From positions 20,122,984-20,186,983 of the forward strand of contig NC_067127.1 of the NCBI RefSeq assembly GCF_021347895.1: DNA of 64,000 nt, given 5' to 3'. A program made the translations under genes and the position numbers. Positions 25,801 through 63,756 of the stretch are shown one piece after another (position 1 is the first letter of the stretch; each line of letters begins with the position of its first letter). This stretch comes from Acanthochromis polyacanthus (lineage: Eukaryota; Chordata; Actinopteri; Pomacentridae). The notes beneath the pieces are model-generated. The model did no database searches, had not been told where the DNA came from, and saw only the letters and a list, made by a program, of their open reading frames with translations.

Positions 25801-27816
25801 TAAGTCACTGCCATGTGACTGACTGATAACATATTTTTTATGAGCGGTGAAACACATAAACTGGCTGGTGTGAGTGTCCGTGTGTGTTTAGGTTTGTGAT
25901 CTGAATGCTGTCTTTGAAAATAGAGATGTTTGCCATATTGTTCAATTAGCTAAAAAGATAAAACCAAATCAAACAGTGATCATTGAATGGCCTCATTAAT
26001 CTCTGGTAGTTCCATCTATTACTGCTACACTCAACTCTATGGAAATATAGTCACCATTAAAGTACTGTTTGCCAAAGAAGCTCCGTCCATATTGCACAAA
26101 ACCACTGTTGATAACTGGTCTTCTCCCCACACACAGACACACTGCCTTGGATCCAACATAGGTATGAGCAGTTAAGGTCTGATATTTACCCCACCTGTTC
26201 ACCTGCATGGTGTAGTAATGATTGTGGCAGCTTTCTGCTAAGTATATCAGTCTGACAGTGTGCTAACTGTAGCTACCATAAATAATTTGTTTTCAACAAT
26301 TCTACAACTTAATTTAGCAGACGCTTTTATCCAAAGTGACGTACACTACCATTCAAAAGTTTAGGGTCATTTCCAGCAGCTGATTTTTAATGGAATATCT
26401 ACATAGGGGTACAACTGCCCATTTCCAGCAACCATCACTCCTGTGTTCTAATGCTACTTTGTGTTAGCTAGTTGTGTTGAAAGGCTAATTGATGATTAGA
26501 AAACCCTTGTGCAATTATGTTAGCACATGAATAAAAATGTGAGTTTTCATGGAAAACATGGAATTATCTGGATGAACCCAAACCTTTGAACGGTAGTGTA
26601 CATCTGAGAGTAGATACAACACAAGCAAGGACCTAGAAAGGAGAAAACAACCTGGATAAGAGCCATGAAACCAGTTCAAGTTTGATAACAGGACTATGGA
26701 GTCTACAGGCAGCGCGGACAAAATTAGAAAAGCTATTCTTTCTCTTTTGGGGGGCTTTCTGTAAAGTTCAAAGGTGTTCAGTGAAAGCTGGGTTTTTAGT
26801 CTTTTCTTAAAGGCTGAGAGAGACTCTGTAGATGGAACAGAGTTTGGTAACTCGTTCCACCCCCGGGGAACCACAGAGATGAAGAGTCAAGCTATCTTTT
26901 GTGTACAGAGTGTATCTAGTTCATCCTTTCTTTTCAATTTTTTTTATTTTTTTTTTTAGAAAAAGTCAATGAGTGGGAACTTGTGCTTCACCTTAATAGT
27001 GGCATCTTGCTTGAACCATGACTTCCTCCAGCAGCTATGTAGAGTACAACATATCACACCTCCCAATATTTACTGTACAGTACTTTGTAGTATCAATGAG
27101 CTTGTTAAGATTCAACTACCCAACAGAACAATATAAATAAAAGAGGAAGGCTCTCGTAGTTTCTTGTAGCTCTACAGACAGTGGCCTAAAGTCCTTCCTT
27201 TTTAACAAAGCTTTTAATAAAACATGTTCCTGAAAATGTTACTTTTATTTTACATGTTTGTTTTGTTTTTATCATTTTATATCCTTAAACTGTAGCACAA
27301 ATGAAACGTGCATTACAAATAAAATGTATTATTATTTCTTGTACGTGGGAACTTTTCAATAAACAGCATACCTCAAATAACATCATGCAACCAGTTATCA
27401 TCACTCCTATTTACAGCAGGACTCATTTTGTAGCACAAACTAAATAAGGAGTTAGTCACAACCTAGTCAAGTTTAGTTACCCGTTTCTAGTTTGCTATCT
27501 AGACTGGGAACGTTACTTGACCTAATAAAAACAACTTCCTGATAACTGTAGCACCGGAACAGTTAGCTAGAACACAACGGCAGCACGTCAGGAACAAACG
27601 TCTCCTCTCTTTATTTACTGGGTGCTGTGAATAAGGAATGTTAGCTATTCGGTCATGTTGTTGAAACTACACTGGACATGTGTCACATGCAGTGTTTACC
27701 TTGCAGCCCGGAACTTTGTCGTTTCCGGGCTCACAGAAGCTGACGGGCGCCAGACCTGGGAGGTAGAAGGCGGCCGCTGGAGCCACAAGAGCCGCTGCAA
27801 GGAGCCACAGCAGCAT
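7820..27816 (-). CDS. tm9sf2: Transmembrane 9 superfamily member 2, complete
   Basis: A nonaspanin of Golgi and endosomal membranes, involved in membrane-protein sorting and Golgi glycosphingolipid enzyme function (family knowledge). Seventeen coding exons total 1938 nt, 645 residues plus stop; human TM9SF2 is about 663. A signal peptide ([17 protein letters not shown]) is followed by a lumenal domain (about 18-285) with [18 protein letters not shown] and then nine hydrophobic segments (exons 9-17). The C-terminus is IYSVVKVD, with the KxD Golgi-retention motif of the family. The DYHWQWR and [11 protein letters not shown] segments favour TM9SF2 over TM9SF4. All splice phases agree. Exons: 27700-27816, 24380-24447, 23994-24087, 23047-23174, 21456-21585, 20333-20457, 19501-19612, 18624-18703, 16917-17025, 16540-16672, 14909-15028, 13300-13357, 12999-13158, 11714-11865, 10353-10464, 9374-9545, 7820-7887. 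Confidence 0.97.
8430..8905 (-). mobile_element. Decayed Tc1-like element
   Basis: Paired motifs ATAACGTTTGGGATAAAG (8449) and ATAATGTTTGGGATGCAA, plus a broken minus-strand reading frame rich in transposase-like text, match an abundant fish Tc1 family from memory. Confidence 0.45.
9374..9545 (-). CDS. tm9sf2: tm9sf2 exon 16
   Basis: Residues 567-624, [20 protein letters not shown] and into the ninth span. Confidence 0.96.
9685..9860. repeat. Dispersed repeat, empty-site copy
   Basis: It matches 26331-26343 joined to 26601-26790 (CATCTGACAGTAGATACAAC; AACAACCTGGATAAGAGCCA). This copy lacks the MITE that interrupts the other at TA (here 9693-9694). Confidence 0.65.
10353..10464 (-). CDS. tm9sf2: tm9sf2 exon 15
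   Basis: Residues 529-566, [20 protein letters not shown], the seventh span. Confidence 0.95.
11029..11177 (+). mobile_element. MITE family A, copy 2 (3' half)
   Basis: GTTTCCAGCTAGAAGAGTCA through AACTTTCGAATGGTACTGTG matches the right half of the family; the left half is absent. Confidence 0.65.
11714..11865 (-). CDS. tm9sf2: tm9sf2 exon 14
   Basis: Residues 479-529, [19 protein letters not shown] and the sixth span. Confidence 0.95.
12270..12860 (-). mobile_element. RTE-type LINE 3' end with reverse transcriptase C-terminus
   Basis: A minus-strand open frame (12293-12805, 170 codons) ends at the repeat 3' region near GGGGTCGCCACAGCG. Motifs [32 protein letters not shown] and [11 protein letters not shown] are the usual C-terminus of RTE/Rex-type LINE reverse transcriptases. 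It is 5'-truncated and lies in the intron between tm9sf2 exons 13 and 14. Confidence 0.75.
12999..13158 (-). CDS. tm9sf2: tm9sf2 exon 13
   Basis: Residues 425-478, [17 protein letters not shown] plus the fifth span. Confidence 0.95.
13300..13357 (-). CDS. tm9sf2: tm9sf2 exon 12
   Basis: Residues 406-425, [19 protein letters not shown]. At 58 nt it is the shortest exon of the gene. Confidence 0.94.
13571..13931 (+). mobile_element. MITE family A, copy 3
   Basis: TA at 13569-13570, then CACTACTGTTCAAAAGTTTG; a full body is present, with a decayed right end (ACTGCTGAATGGGTTGTA). Confidence 0.7.
14085..14639. mobile_element. hAT-type MITE with duplicated right end
   Basis: The ends TAGCCTAGCCGC and GCGGCTAGGCTAG are inverted copies. 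8-bp flanks CTGCTTCA (14077-14084) and CAGCTTCA (14640-14647) agree at 7 of 8 bases. A 55-bp stretch ending in the right terminus occurs twice (14385-14440 and 14585-14639). It is more GC-rich than its surroundings. Confidence 0.7.
14909..15028 (-). CDS. tm9sf2: tm9sf2 exon 11
   Basis: Residues 366-406, [20 protein letters not shown] and the third span. Confidence 0.95.
15500..15910 (+). mobile_element. LINE reverse transcriptase C-terminal fragment
   Basis: The open frame 15498-15908 has [31 protein letters not shown] and WNDLLCLLP, a LINE RT C-terminus unlike the RTE copy at 12.3 kb in sequence (another clade or subfamily). It is 5'-truncated. Confidence 0.7.
15910..16530. other. tm9sf2 intron sequence, unassigned
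   Basis: Beyond the LINE fragment nothing was recognised up to exon 10. Confidence 0.4.
16540..16672 (-). CDS. tm9sf2: tm9sf2 exon 10
   Basis: Residues 322-366, [19 protein letters not shown] and the second span. Confidence 0.95.
16917..17025 (-). CDS. tm9sf2: tm9sf2 exon 9
   Basis: Residues 285-321. First of the nine-span block ([20 protein letters not shown]), then [15 protein letters not shown]. Confidence 0.95.
17334..18498 (-). mobile_element. Decayed Tc1-like element (about 1.17 kb)
   Basis: The ends CACTGCCCGTCCAAAA and, inverted, TACTGCCTGTCCAAAAA are flanked by TA. The minus strand holds a broken transposase with [19 protein letters not shown] and [18 protein letters not shown], the second Asp and Glu blocks of a Tc1-type DDE domain. 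Frameshifts and poly-T runs (18249-18270) show decay. Confidence 0.75.
18624..18703 (-). CDS. tm9sf2: tm9sf2 exon 8
   Basis: Residues 259-285, [20 protein letters not shown], the conserved segment before the first membrane span. Confidence 0.95.
18846..19212 (-). repeat. tRNA-derived SINE, near full length
   Basis: Reverse copy of the family at 2445, from CCATCCATCC at the tail to GCTAACCACTACGCCACTGT at the A-box end. It lies in the intron between tm9sf2 exons 7 and 8. Confidence 0.75.
19501..19612 (-). CDS. tm9sf2: tm9sf2 exon 7
   Basis: Residues 221-258, [17 protein letters not shown] through TYTYSVNFV. The donor is GTTAGT. Confidence 0.93.
20000..20331 (+). mobile_element. L2-type LINE 3' end
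   Basis: The pattern TTTTTCCCTCCTCGC, TTGGTTCTCTGTTCATACTT, then ATAAATAAAACTGAATTGAA repeats is the 3' UTR and tail of teleost L2 (Maui-like) LINEs, from memory. The tail ends two bases from tm9sf2 exon 6. Confidence 0.65.
20333..20457 (-). CDS. tm9sf2: tm9sf2 exon 6
   Basis: Residues 180-221, including [19 protein letters not shown]. The donor AAAAG/GTAATTC runs straight into an L2-type LINE tail. Confidence 0.94.
20640..21310. other. Intron stretch, probable transposon relic
   Basis: Even base composition and partial open frames suggest an old element, but no motif was recognised. Confidence 0.3.
21313..21390. mobile_element. hAT-type element end fragment
   Basis: TAGGGATGTGCGGACTAGTC followed by short self-complementary stretches (GACTAGTCG / ACTAGTCGG) looks like the folded end of a teleost hAT MITE. 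Confidence 0.35.
21456..21585 (-). CDS. tm9sf2: tm9sf2 exon 5
   Basis: Residues 136-179, including [20 protein letters not shown]. Confidence 0.95.
22120..22245 (+). repeat. Unclassified dispersed repeat, copy B
   Basis: Partner of the inverted copy at 2205-2345. The following 22290-23000 is unassigned and may belong to the same element. Confidence 0.55.
23047..23174 (-). CDS. tm9sf2: tm9sf2 exon 4
   Basis: Residues 94-136, including [14 protein letters not shown]. Confidence 0.93.
23577..23913 (+). mobile_element. MITE family A, copy 4 (both ends)
   Basis: TA duplications lie at 23575-23576 and 23914-23915, with ends CACTACCGATCAAAGGTTTG and AACTTTTGAACAGTAGTG. Confidence 0.8.
23994..24087 (-). 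CDS. tm9sf2: tm9sf2 exon 3
   Basis: Residues 62-93, including [20 protein letters not shown], a conserved lumenal segment of TM9 proteins. Confidence 0.93.
24380..24447 (-). CDS. tm9sf2: tm9sf2 exon 2
   Basis: Residues 40-62, [20 protein letters not shown]. The acceptor is CTTCTAG and the donor GC/GTAAGT. Confidence 0.93.
24553..24630. mobile_element. 78-bp foldback Tc1-like mini-element
   Basis: CACCCCCTGTCAAAAGTTTT at the left is answered by its inverted copy at the right, flanked by TA at 24551-24552 and 24631-24632. Only about 26-bp arms and a short AT spacer remain. Confidence 0.75.
24930..25140. repeat. Fragment of hAT-type element with AAAATGAGACA array
   Basis: It shares the degenerate array and the unique part (GAACAATCTAGTATTTTACT; AACAACTTGTCGTGGTCTAG) with the element at 28041-29378. 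Confidence 0.6.
25400..25830. repeat. Teleost dispersed repeat (Tc1-related relic)
   Basis: GGCATCACCAAGGCATTTTC, GTGTGAAAATCCCAGTAGAT and CCAGCCTGTCTGGCACCAAC form a sequence common in fish genomes, recognised from memory; class uncertain. Confidence 0.4.
26344..26598 (-). mobile_element. MITE family A, copy 5 (255 bp, internally deleted, both ends intact)
   Basis: Flanked by TA at 26342-26343 and 26599-26600, with ends CACTACCATTCAAAAG and CTTTGAACGGTAGTG. The orientation of the body is opposite to copies 1-4. It interrupts the repeat whose empty form is at 9693. Confidence 0.85.
26601..26910 (-). repeat. Dispersed repeat with LINE-like C-terminal coding remnant
   Basis: The minus strand near 26750-26874 reads [20 protein letters not shown] then FKKRLKTQL, the style of CR1/L2-type LINE C-termini. 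The left part matches 9694-9860. Confidence 0.45.
26920..27690. other. tm9sf2 first-intron sequence, unassigned
   Basis: AT-rich with a T-run near 26940-26960; no repeat or regulatory element was recognised. Confidence 0.4.
27700..27816 (-). CDS. tm9sf2: tm9sf2 exon 1 (coding part)
   Basis: Residues 1-39. The ATG at 27814-27816 has A at -3. It encodes the signal peptide and [20 protein letters not shown]; the donor is CAAG/GTAAAC. The first intron (about 3.25 kb) is the longest. Confidence 0.95.
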
Positions 27817-28010
27817 GTTGAGCCGGACAGTCCTCGGACAGACGCAGCCAGCAGCTATCCCGCTCCTTCACTCCTCACAGACAGGACAGACGCCTGCATC
27901 CGGGTCTGTAGCAGGGAACAGCGTAGCCGGAAGTCCTGCTTGGTGGAGTGGAGCATTGTGGGATCGTGAACGGCCGACAGGAGGCTCGTCATTTCACTGA
28001 TATCAGCTCA
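27817..28010 (-). promoter_or_regulatory. tm9sf2: tm9sf2 promoter and 5' UTR region
   Basis: CpG-containing, GC-rich sequence directly upstream of the start codon in an AT-rich setting. CCGGAAGT (27927-27934) matches an ETS/GABP site. On the gene strand ATCCCACAATGCTCC (about 27950-27964) contains a CCCACAATGC core of ZNF143/THAP11 type. Such sites are usual in housekeeping promoters. The transcription start is not determined. Confidence 0.6.
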
Positions 28011-28040
28011 GAGACTCTTCGCTGCTGAGAAAGAGGAGAG

Positions 28041-29378
28041 AGGGGTGTCAAACTCATATTAGTTCAGGGGCCACATTCAGCCCAATTTGATCTCAGGTGG
28101 GCCGAAAACATTACAAAATGAGACATAAAATGACAAAAGCAAGAAACAAAATGACAAAAATGAGACATGAAACTAAACAAAAAAAAAAGAGATTAAAAAA
28201 AGTGCCAAAAAAACAAACGACAAAACAACAAATAAAGCAAAACACAAGATGACAAAAATAAGACCAAAAACACAAGGAAGACAAAAAGAAAACACTAAAT
28301 GACAAAAACATGAGACAAATGACAAAAGGCAGACAAAAAAAGGGAAAAAAAACAAGATAAAATATTATGCAAATGACACAAAATGAAAAAATGAGAGGAA
28401 CAAAAATGAGACATAAAAACACAAAAAATAACAAAAACAAGACAAAAAAATTACAAAAATGAGATACAAAAGAACAATGTGAACAATCTAGTATTTTATT
28501 TTATGATCAAAACAACTTGTCATGGTCTAGAAATTATTTAAAATTTATAGTTTTACTTATTTACTATCTGCAGTTAATGTCTTCTCTGGAGTTTTTACAC
28601 TTTGAGGGCCAGATTGGACCCTCTGGAGGACCGCTTTTGGCCCACAGTGACAAAAGTACCAAACAGTTTGCTGATCATGATATTACCGTGCTTGATTGGC
28701 ACCATAGAACCCCATGTGTGGTTTATTATCAAGAGGAAGACGAGCTGAAGGCTGCTCTCAAAGCAACCTGGGTTTCAACAACACACATGTACATGCTCTG
28801 TTACAGAAACTCTTTAAAGTCCTACAGCTGAAGTTGAATTGGAGTAAACTGGAGTAATAAAATGGCAACTAAAGGAAACCAGCATGATCAACACCTCTTT
28901 CATCAACTTTCATCAAAAAACAAACAACAAAACAAGAAATAAAGCAAAACACAAGATGACAAAAATAAGACCAAAAACACAAGGGAGACAAAAAGAAAAC
29001 ACTAAATGACAAAAACATGATGAGACAAATGACAAAAGGCAGACAAAAAGGCAAAAAAACAAGATAAAATATTATGCAAATGACACAAAATGAAAAAAAT
29101 GAGAGGAACAACAAAAATGAGATATAAAAACAAAAAAATAACAAAAACAAGACAAAAATATTACAAAAATGAGATACAAAAGAACAATGTGAACAATCTA
29201 GTATTTTATTTTATGATCAAAACAACTTGTCATGGTCTAGAAATTATTTAAAATTTATAGTTTTACTTATTTACTATCTGCAGTTAATGTCTTCTCTGGA
29301 ATTTTTACACTTTGAGGGCCAGATTGGACCCTCTGGAGGACTGCTTTTGGCCCACGGGCTGCATGTTTGACACCCCTG
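28041..29378. mobile_element. hAT-type element with internal duplication and foreign 270-bp segment
   Basis: The ends AGGGGTGTCAAACTCATATT and TGCATGTTTGACACCCCT are inverted copies. The body holds a degenerate AAAATGAGACA array and a unique tail (GAACAATCTAGTATTTTATT to GACCCTCTGGAGGAC). The array and tail occur twice (about 28200-28639 and 28917-29350), separated by 28640-28909, which is not part of the element. Confidence 0.7.
28640..28909 (+). repeat. 270-bp segment copied from or shared with 34075-34344
   Basis: Read side by side, the two segments show no difference over 270 bases. They share a Tc1 transposase remnant (ELKAALKATWVSTT) and non-transposon flank. Confidence 0.85.
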
Positions 29379-29389
29379 GAGTAGAGGAT

Positions 29390-29490
29390 CCATCTATAAT
29401 CTATATACCGCTTTATCCTCATTCGGGTCATGGGAGGCTGAAGTGTATCCCAGCTGACTGAGGGTGAAGGTAGGGGACACCCTGGACAGT
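29390..29490 (-). repeat. SINE 3' fragment, reverse
   Basis: TATACCGCTTTATCCTCATT, CCCAGCTGACTGAGGGTGAA and GGGGACACCCTGGACAG match the SINE 3' half. Confidence 0.65.
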
Positions 29491-29600
29491 AGTGATGTGA
29501 AGTTCAGCTCTTTTCAGAGAGAGCCGGTTCTTTTGGCACGGCTCCCAAAGAAGATCCGTTTTTTTTGGCTCCCAAATGGCTCCTAATATTTGTAGTCTCA
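29491..29600. mobile_element. hAT-type element end fragment
   Basis: GTGATGTGAAGTTCAGCTCT and GAGCCGGTTCTTTTGG resemble the terminus of a common fish hAT family. Confidence 0.4.
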
Positions 29601-30227
29601 TATTTTAGCCTCACTAGGCAAATATGAATGATTTGTGTATTGATAAACCCTTTTGCATTCAATGTTTATATTAGAAGCCTCCTGATTCCCTCATTTTGTG
29701 CATTTGTTGTTACAAAAGCAGATATTCTTACTTTTGTTTATTATTCTAAAGAAATTGGGGGGGGGGGGTTTGCACAAAAAACAAATGAACAAAACACTGC
29801 ACACAAACCCACCGAACAGAAACAGAATCGAACTTGGTATTCAAACAGTATAAATGTCCTCAGTGCTGGTTGGCATATGGAAAAAAAATCAGATGCCTGA
29901 TCTGATCTTGGATGGGCTGATACCATTTCTTGATTTGATGATTATCTGCCCTCTTTTTGAGAAATTTCTCTTAGATGGAACAGAGACACAGTCTCTCCTC
30001 CATCACCTCACATCATCCACTGTGAAGACCGTAGGATGCAGTTAAAAGATCTGAAAGCATGTGGTCCATAGGCTTGTAAGATGTCCTCTATTGTTCTGGA
30101 GAAGGTTAAAATGTGATAAAATACTCGTGATGAGTGCTATACTCAGGATTATTAACCATGCCCGACGGGTACATCGGTGGGGTTATTGCATTTGGTGCGA
30201 TATCTGGCTGGGTAAGTATGTATTATG
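29600..30227. other. Spacer, unassigned
   Basis: Contains a G9 run at 29758-29768; no gene or known repeat was recognised. The right part (from about 30150) may continue at 31868 around the Tc1 insertion. Confidence 0.4.
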
Positions 30228-30229
30228 TA

Positions 30230-31865
<1,636 letters not shown>

Positions 31866-31867
31866 TA

Positions 31868-32880
31868 TGTATGTATGCATGTATGTGGCTATGTCCGGTC
31901 CGATATCTCTGCAACCGCTGAAGTCAGGATAATCAAACTTGGTACTGAAGATCAGTCTAAGGTCCCCTGCTCATTTGTAGAGTTACAGGTCAGCAGATCA
32001 AGTAGGGAGGGAGATGCGTACAATGATCTAAATTGATACATATTGCATCAGTTGTATAGGGAGGACAGGGTTTTCGCCAGCAGAGGGCGTGGTTCTGCCC
32101 TCTACTGAGGGCTCATCTAGTTTCATACTATGCTGGGTGGATAAGGCCCTAAGCACAAAATGGGGTTCAAATTGGATACATAGAGTTTGAAAGACTAACA
32201 TTCAGTGGTCTGTAGCTAAAAAGAAGCGTGACAGAAATTCAATTCTAAATAGCTAGAGTACCACTTGCTAGGTTGCACTTAGGTTGGCTATATCAGCTGT
32301 GTGTGATCTTATCATTTGTTGTGGTGCAAAAACCAAGTAGAAATATGTATCTTTGTCTATATCAGTGTTTACACAAACAAAAATAAAATGTTGTACTCTT
32401 TTACTGAAAACACAGATTTTTGCTTTGTTCAGATACAATCTAGAGCAGTGAAATCCTACTGCTGTCACAAAAAGTTTGATATTATCAGGGGTCGTGGCTT
32501 CTTACCTGGCAGGCATCGCAGTTGTCAGTCTACATGTGCAGCCTGTCATTCGACATATTAGTTCTACAGAATCACAACATGCAATACTTCAGTTCAACAG
32601 TGTACATATTCTTCATACCACATAGTCCTACCAACAAGGAGTAACAGGATTAAACAGAATAAACAAGAAAATGAAAATAAAAGAAGAAAACAAGTTCAGT
32701 CAGAGAGATGAGTCCAGCCCATCAACAAACTCATCCAACTACTGTGTTAGTATTTTATTTGTGATGTGTTTGTATTTGGTGAGCTATTCAGGACCATACT
32801 TTCAAACAAGGCTGTTGTAGTTTCTTGAAAGGATGGAACACTCACTGAGACAGAACAAGCTCAAGGTTTTTAATCGTTCA
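31868..32880. other. Spacer with unclassified repeat
   Basis: Text such as GATATCTCTGCAACCGCTGA and CCAGCAGAGGGCGTGGTTCT looks repetitive (possibly Helitron-type), but I could not classify it. 32300-32880 shows nothing recognised. Confidence 0.3.
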
Positions 32881-34260
32881 TCGTAAAAAAAAAAAATCCA
32901 CTCATTACATTTTATCTGGAAACATTCAAATCAAACATTTCTTTGAAAATGTAAAGAACTACAACTCAAGAAGCAATGAGCACTTTTATGTAATTTATCT
33001 CAGCTGTTCTGAGGTGTTTTGATGCAGATGAAATTTTGATTAAATGTCTTATCTCATGCAAATCAGAAATCCCAATTCTCAAAATATTAGAATATTTCAT
33101 TTCGAATTTGAGTACATTACTGTTTAAACGGCATAAATACTGTGTGTCTCTCAGTCTAGTTCCATGCACACAACCGTGATCATGATCAAGACTGCTGCCT
33201 TGAAAGTTGTCCAGAAGGTGCTCATTGACACCTTCCACAAGGAGGACAGACCACAGAAAGTCATTGCTATAAAAGGTTGACCGTATCAAAGCATATTAAT
33301 GGAAAGTTGACTGGAAGGGAAAAGTGTGGTAGGAAAAGGTGCACAAATAACAAGGATGATTACAGCCTTGAGAAGATCATCAAGAAAAGTCTTGGGAGAG
33401 CTTCATGAGAATTGGACTGAATTCTCACGGTGTCAGTGTATCAAGAGCCGCCAGCACAGATGTCTTCAGGAAAGAAGCTACAACTGTAATATACAGTCAG
33501 AAGATCTTACCTGAGCTAAGGAGAAAAAGAACTGGACTGTTGCTCAGTGATCCCTCCCGCTTTTCAGGTGAAAGTGAATTTTGCATTTCATTTGAAAGTC
33601 AAGGTCCTAGAGTCTGGAGAAGAAAATGATTTGAGGTGCCAGGTTACCTGCTGGTAAAATGATGTTTACCACTGTTGTCTCAAGGTTCAAAGGTCCTGGG
33701 TTTGAATCTCGGCCCGGGGTCTTTCTGTGTGGAGTTTGCATGCTCTCCCTGTGCATGTGTGGGTTCTCACCTGGTGCTCCGACTTCCTGCCACAGTCCAA
33801 AGCCATACTGAGGTTAACTGCTGATTCTAAATTGTCCACAGGTGTGAATGGGAGTCTGCTTGGTTCTCTGTCTAGTGACCTGTTCAGGTGAACCCTACCT
33901 TTGCCCTAAGTCAGCTGGGATAGACTCCAGCCCCCCATAACCCTACTGCCATCTGCTGGTGTTGGTCCACTGTGTTTTATAGAGTCCAAAGTCAGCACAG
34001 CCATCTACCAGGAGATTATAGAGAAATTTATTCTTGGAAATGCAGATTTTCTTTTCCAGCAGGACTTACCACCTGCCCACAGTGACAAAAGTACCAAACA
34101 GTTTGCTGATCATGATATTACCGTGCTTGATTGGCACCATAGAACCCCATGTGTGGTTTATTATCAAGAGGAAGACGAGCTGAAGGCTGCTCTCAAAGCA
34201 ACCTGGGTTTCAACAACACACATGTACATGCTCTGTTACAGAAACTCTTTAAAGTCCTAC
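32880..34260 (+). mobile_element. Decayed Tc1-like element interrupted by a SINE
   Basis: An N-terminal remnant from about 33170 (IKTAALKVVQKVLIDTFHKE, then EDRPQKVIAIK) and a C-terminal remnant from about 33990 (ILGNADFLFQQDLPPAHSDK, ELKAALKATWVS) are pieces of one Tc1-type transposase, with many frameshifts and an internal deletion that removed the Glu block. AATATTAGAATATTTCAT near 33080 resembles the family's terminal repeat. Confidence 0.65.
33655..33955 (+). repeat. tRNA-derived SINE
   Basis: B-box-like GGGTTTGAATCTCGG, GGAGTTTGCATGCTCTCCCT and AAGTCAGCTGGGATAGACTC. It sits inside the decayed Tc1 copy and lacks the GGAT tail. Confidence 0.7.
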
Positions 34261-34344
34261 AGCTGAAGTTGAATTGGAGTAAACTGGAGTAATAAAATGG
34301 CAACTAAAGGAAACCAGCATGATCAACACCTCTTTCATCAACTT
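34075..34344 (+). repeat. 270-bp segment also present at 28640-28909
   Basis: Here the segment runs continuously from the Tc1 relic into adjacent spacer, so this looks like the source or ancestral context. Confidence 0.8.
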
Positions 34345-34943
34345 GTCTCATCCATAGCTCCTGAACCTGTGACATGTAGTGATGTAGGACTGAAAGAACG
34401 TTTTTTTAATGTGTATCAAAACTTGTCTGCATCTGAAACATTCCTAAGTATCATTGACACCATGGTATGTTTTCCGTCAGCATACTACTGCTGTGATTGT
34501 GGCGACACCAAAGTTCAACCCACAGCTACTTTCAGCCACACAGTTACTCCACCTGGGTGGCTCAAATACAGGTTGTAAGTAAGATATCACTTGTGTTTGA
34601 CCCATGACTATTAACAAGCACAGGTCAAACTGACAGTTGCTTTTTTGTTCCAGGAACATTATGTCCAGTCCAGCTGCTATCAGTCCCTTTTACTTTAGGA
34701 CAGTAATTCCACTCTCATCCCGGTGGGTTAGTGGTCATTCAGCTGCAAAGATATGACAGCTTGTTTCCAGCAAGAGGAGATGTTTCATATTGCATGTCTA
34801 TTGTGTGTCTCCTTTAGTGTGTCTCTTTGGCTGTAAATCCACTTGCATAATTGTGGAGTGTTCTGAAGAAGTCTTCCACTTGTTGTCATCGAGACATTTT
34901 TGCATTGTGTTGCTTTTTATAAGCAAACAACTCAGGCAGTCAG
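34345..34943 (-). other. Probable piezo1 3' UTR / spacer
   Basis: Lies just past the piezo1 stop codon. No clear AATAAA on the minus strand was found close by; ATTAAA at 34409-34414 is one weak candidate. No other gene was recognised. Confidence 0.35.
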
Positions 34944-63059
<28,116 letters not shown>

Positions 63060-63117
63060 CTAAAAACGAGCACAGAACAGGAATGCATTTAGGTCATAAT
63101 GCACACCAACTATACAT

Positions 63118-63345
63118 CCATCCATCCTCTATACACCACTTTATCCTCACTAGGGTCGTGGGGGGTTCTGGAGCCTATCCCAGCTGACTCGGGCAAAGGC
63201 AGGGGACACCCTGGACAGGTCGCCAGTCTGCTGCAGGGCTACATATACAGCCAAACAATCACACTCACATTCACACCTACGGACAATTTAGAGTGATCAA
63301 TTAACCTCAGCATAATTTTGGACTGTGGGAGGAAGCTACACCCCC
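63118..63345 (-). repeat. SINE 3' half, reverse
   Basis: CCATCCATCCTCTATACACC through TTTGGACTGTGGGAGGAAGC. Confidence 0.75.
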
Positions 63346-63483
63346 ACTGTTCCCTCCGCTTGCTAACACAGAAGTGCTTCTCTGGTCACTTACTGTAGCA
63401 GTAAGACTGCCACAACCAGGTGCTACAGCTTCAAGTATGTATAATCTAGTAAATATTAAATGACTCTGATCAGATAAGGGCAG

Positions 63484-63755
63484 GGGCGCCACAATGGTGT
63501 AGTAGTTAGCACTGTCACCTCCCAACTTGAAGGTCCGAGTTTCAAATCTTAGGATCTTCCAATGTGGAGCTTTCATGTTCTCACTAACTGCTCTGGCTTT
63601 GTCCCACTGTTTGAACACGTGACGATTAATTGGTGATTCTAAATTGTCCATACATGTGAAAGTGAGTGTGCTGGGTTATCTGTCTTTCTATGTGACCCTG
63701 GACTGGGTATACCCTGCCTTCACCTTAAGTCAGGGGGACTGAAATCCATCCCAGC
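63484..63755 (+). repeat. tRNA-derived SINE
   Basis: GGTGTAGTAGTTAGCACTGT (A-box side), GTCCGAGTTTCAAATCTTAG (B-box side) and a 3' half to AAGTCAGGGGGACTGAAATC. Confidence 0.75.
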
Positions 63756-63756
63756 T

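Noticed and set aside
28111..28440. 109-codon Phe/Leu-rich minus-strand frame resembling a membrane protein
   Set aside because: It is the translation of the A-rich degenerate array; its near-duplicate at 28869-29150 has the same cause.
28100..28500. Short spaced repeats (AAAATGAGACA-type) that resemble a CRISPR array
   Set aside because: Units vary in length and sequence, spacers are not unique, and the block lies inside a vertebrate hAT-type element.
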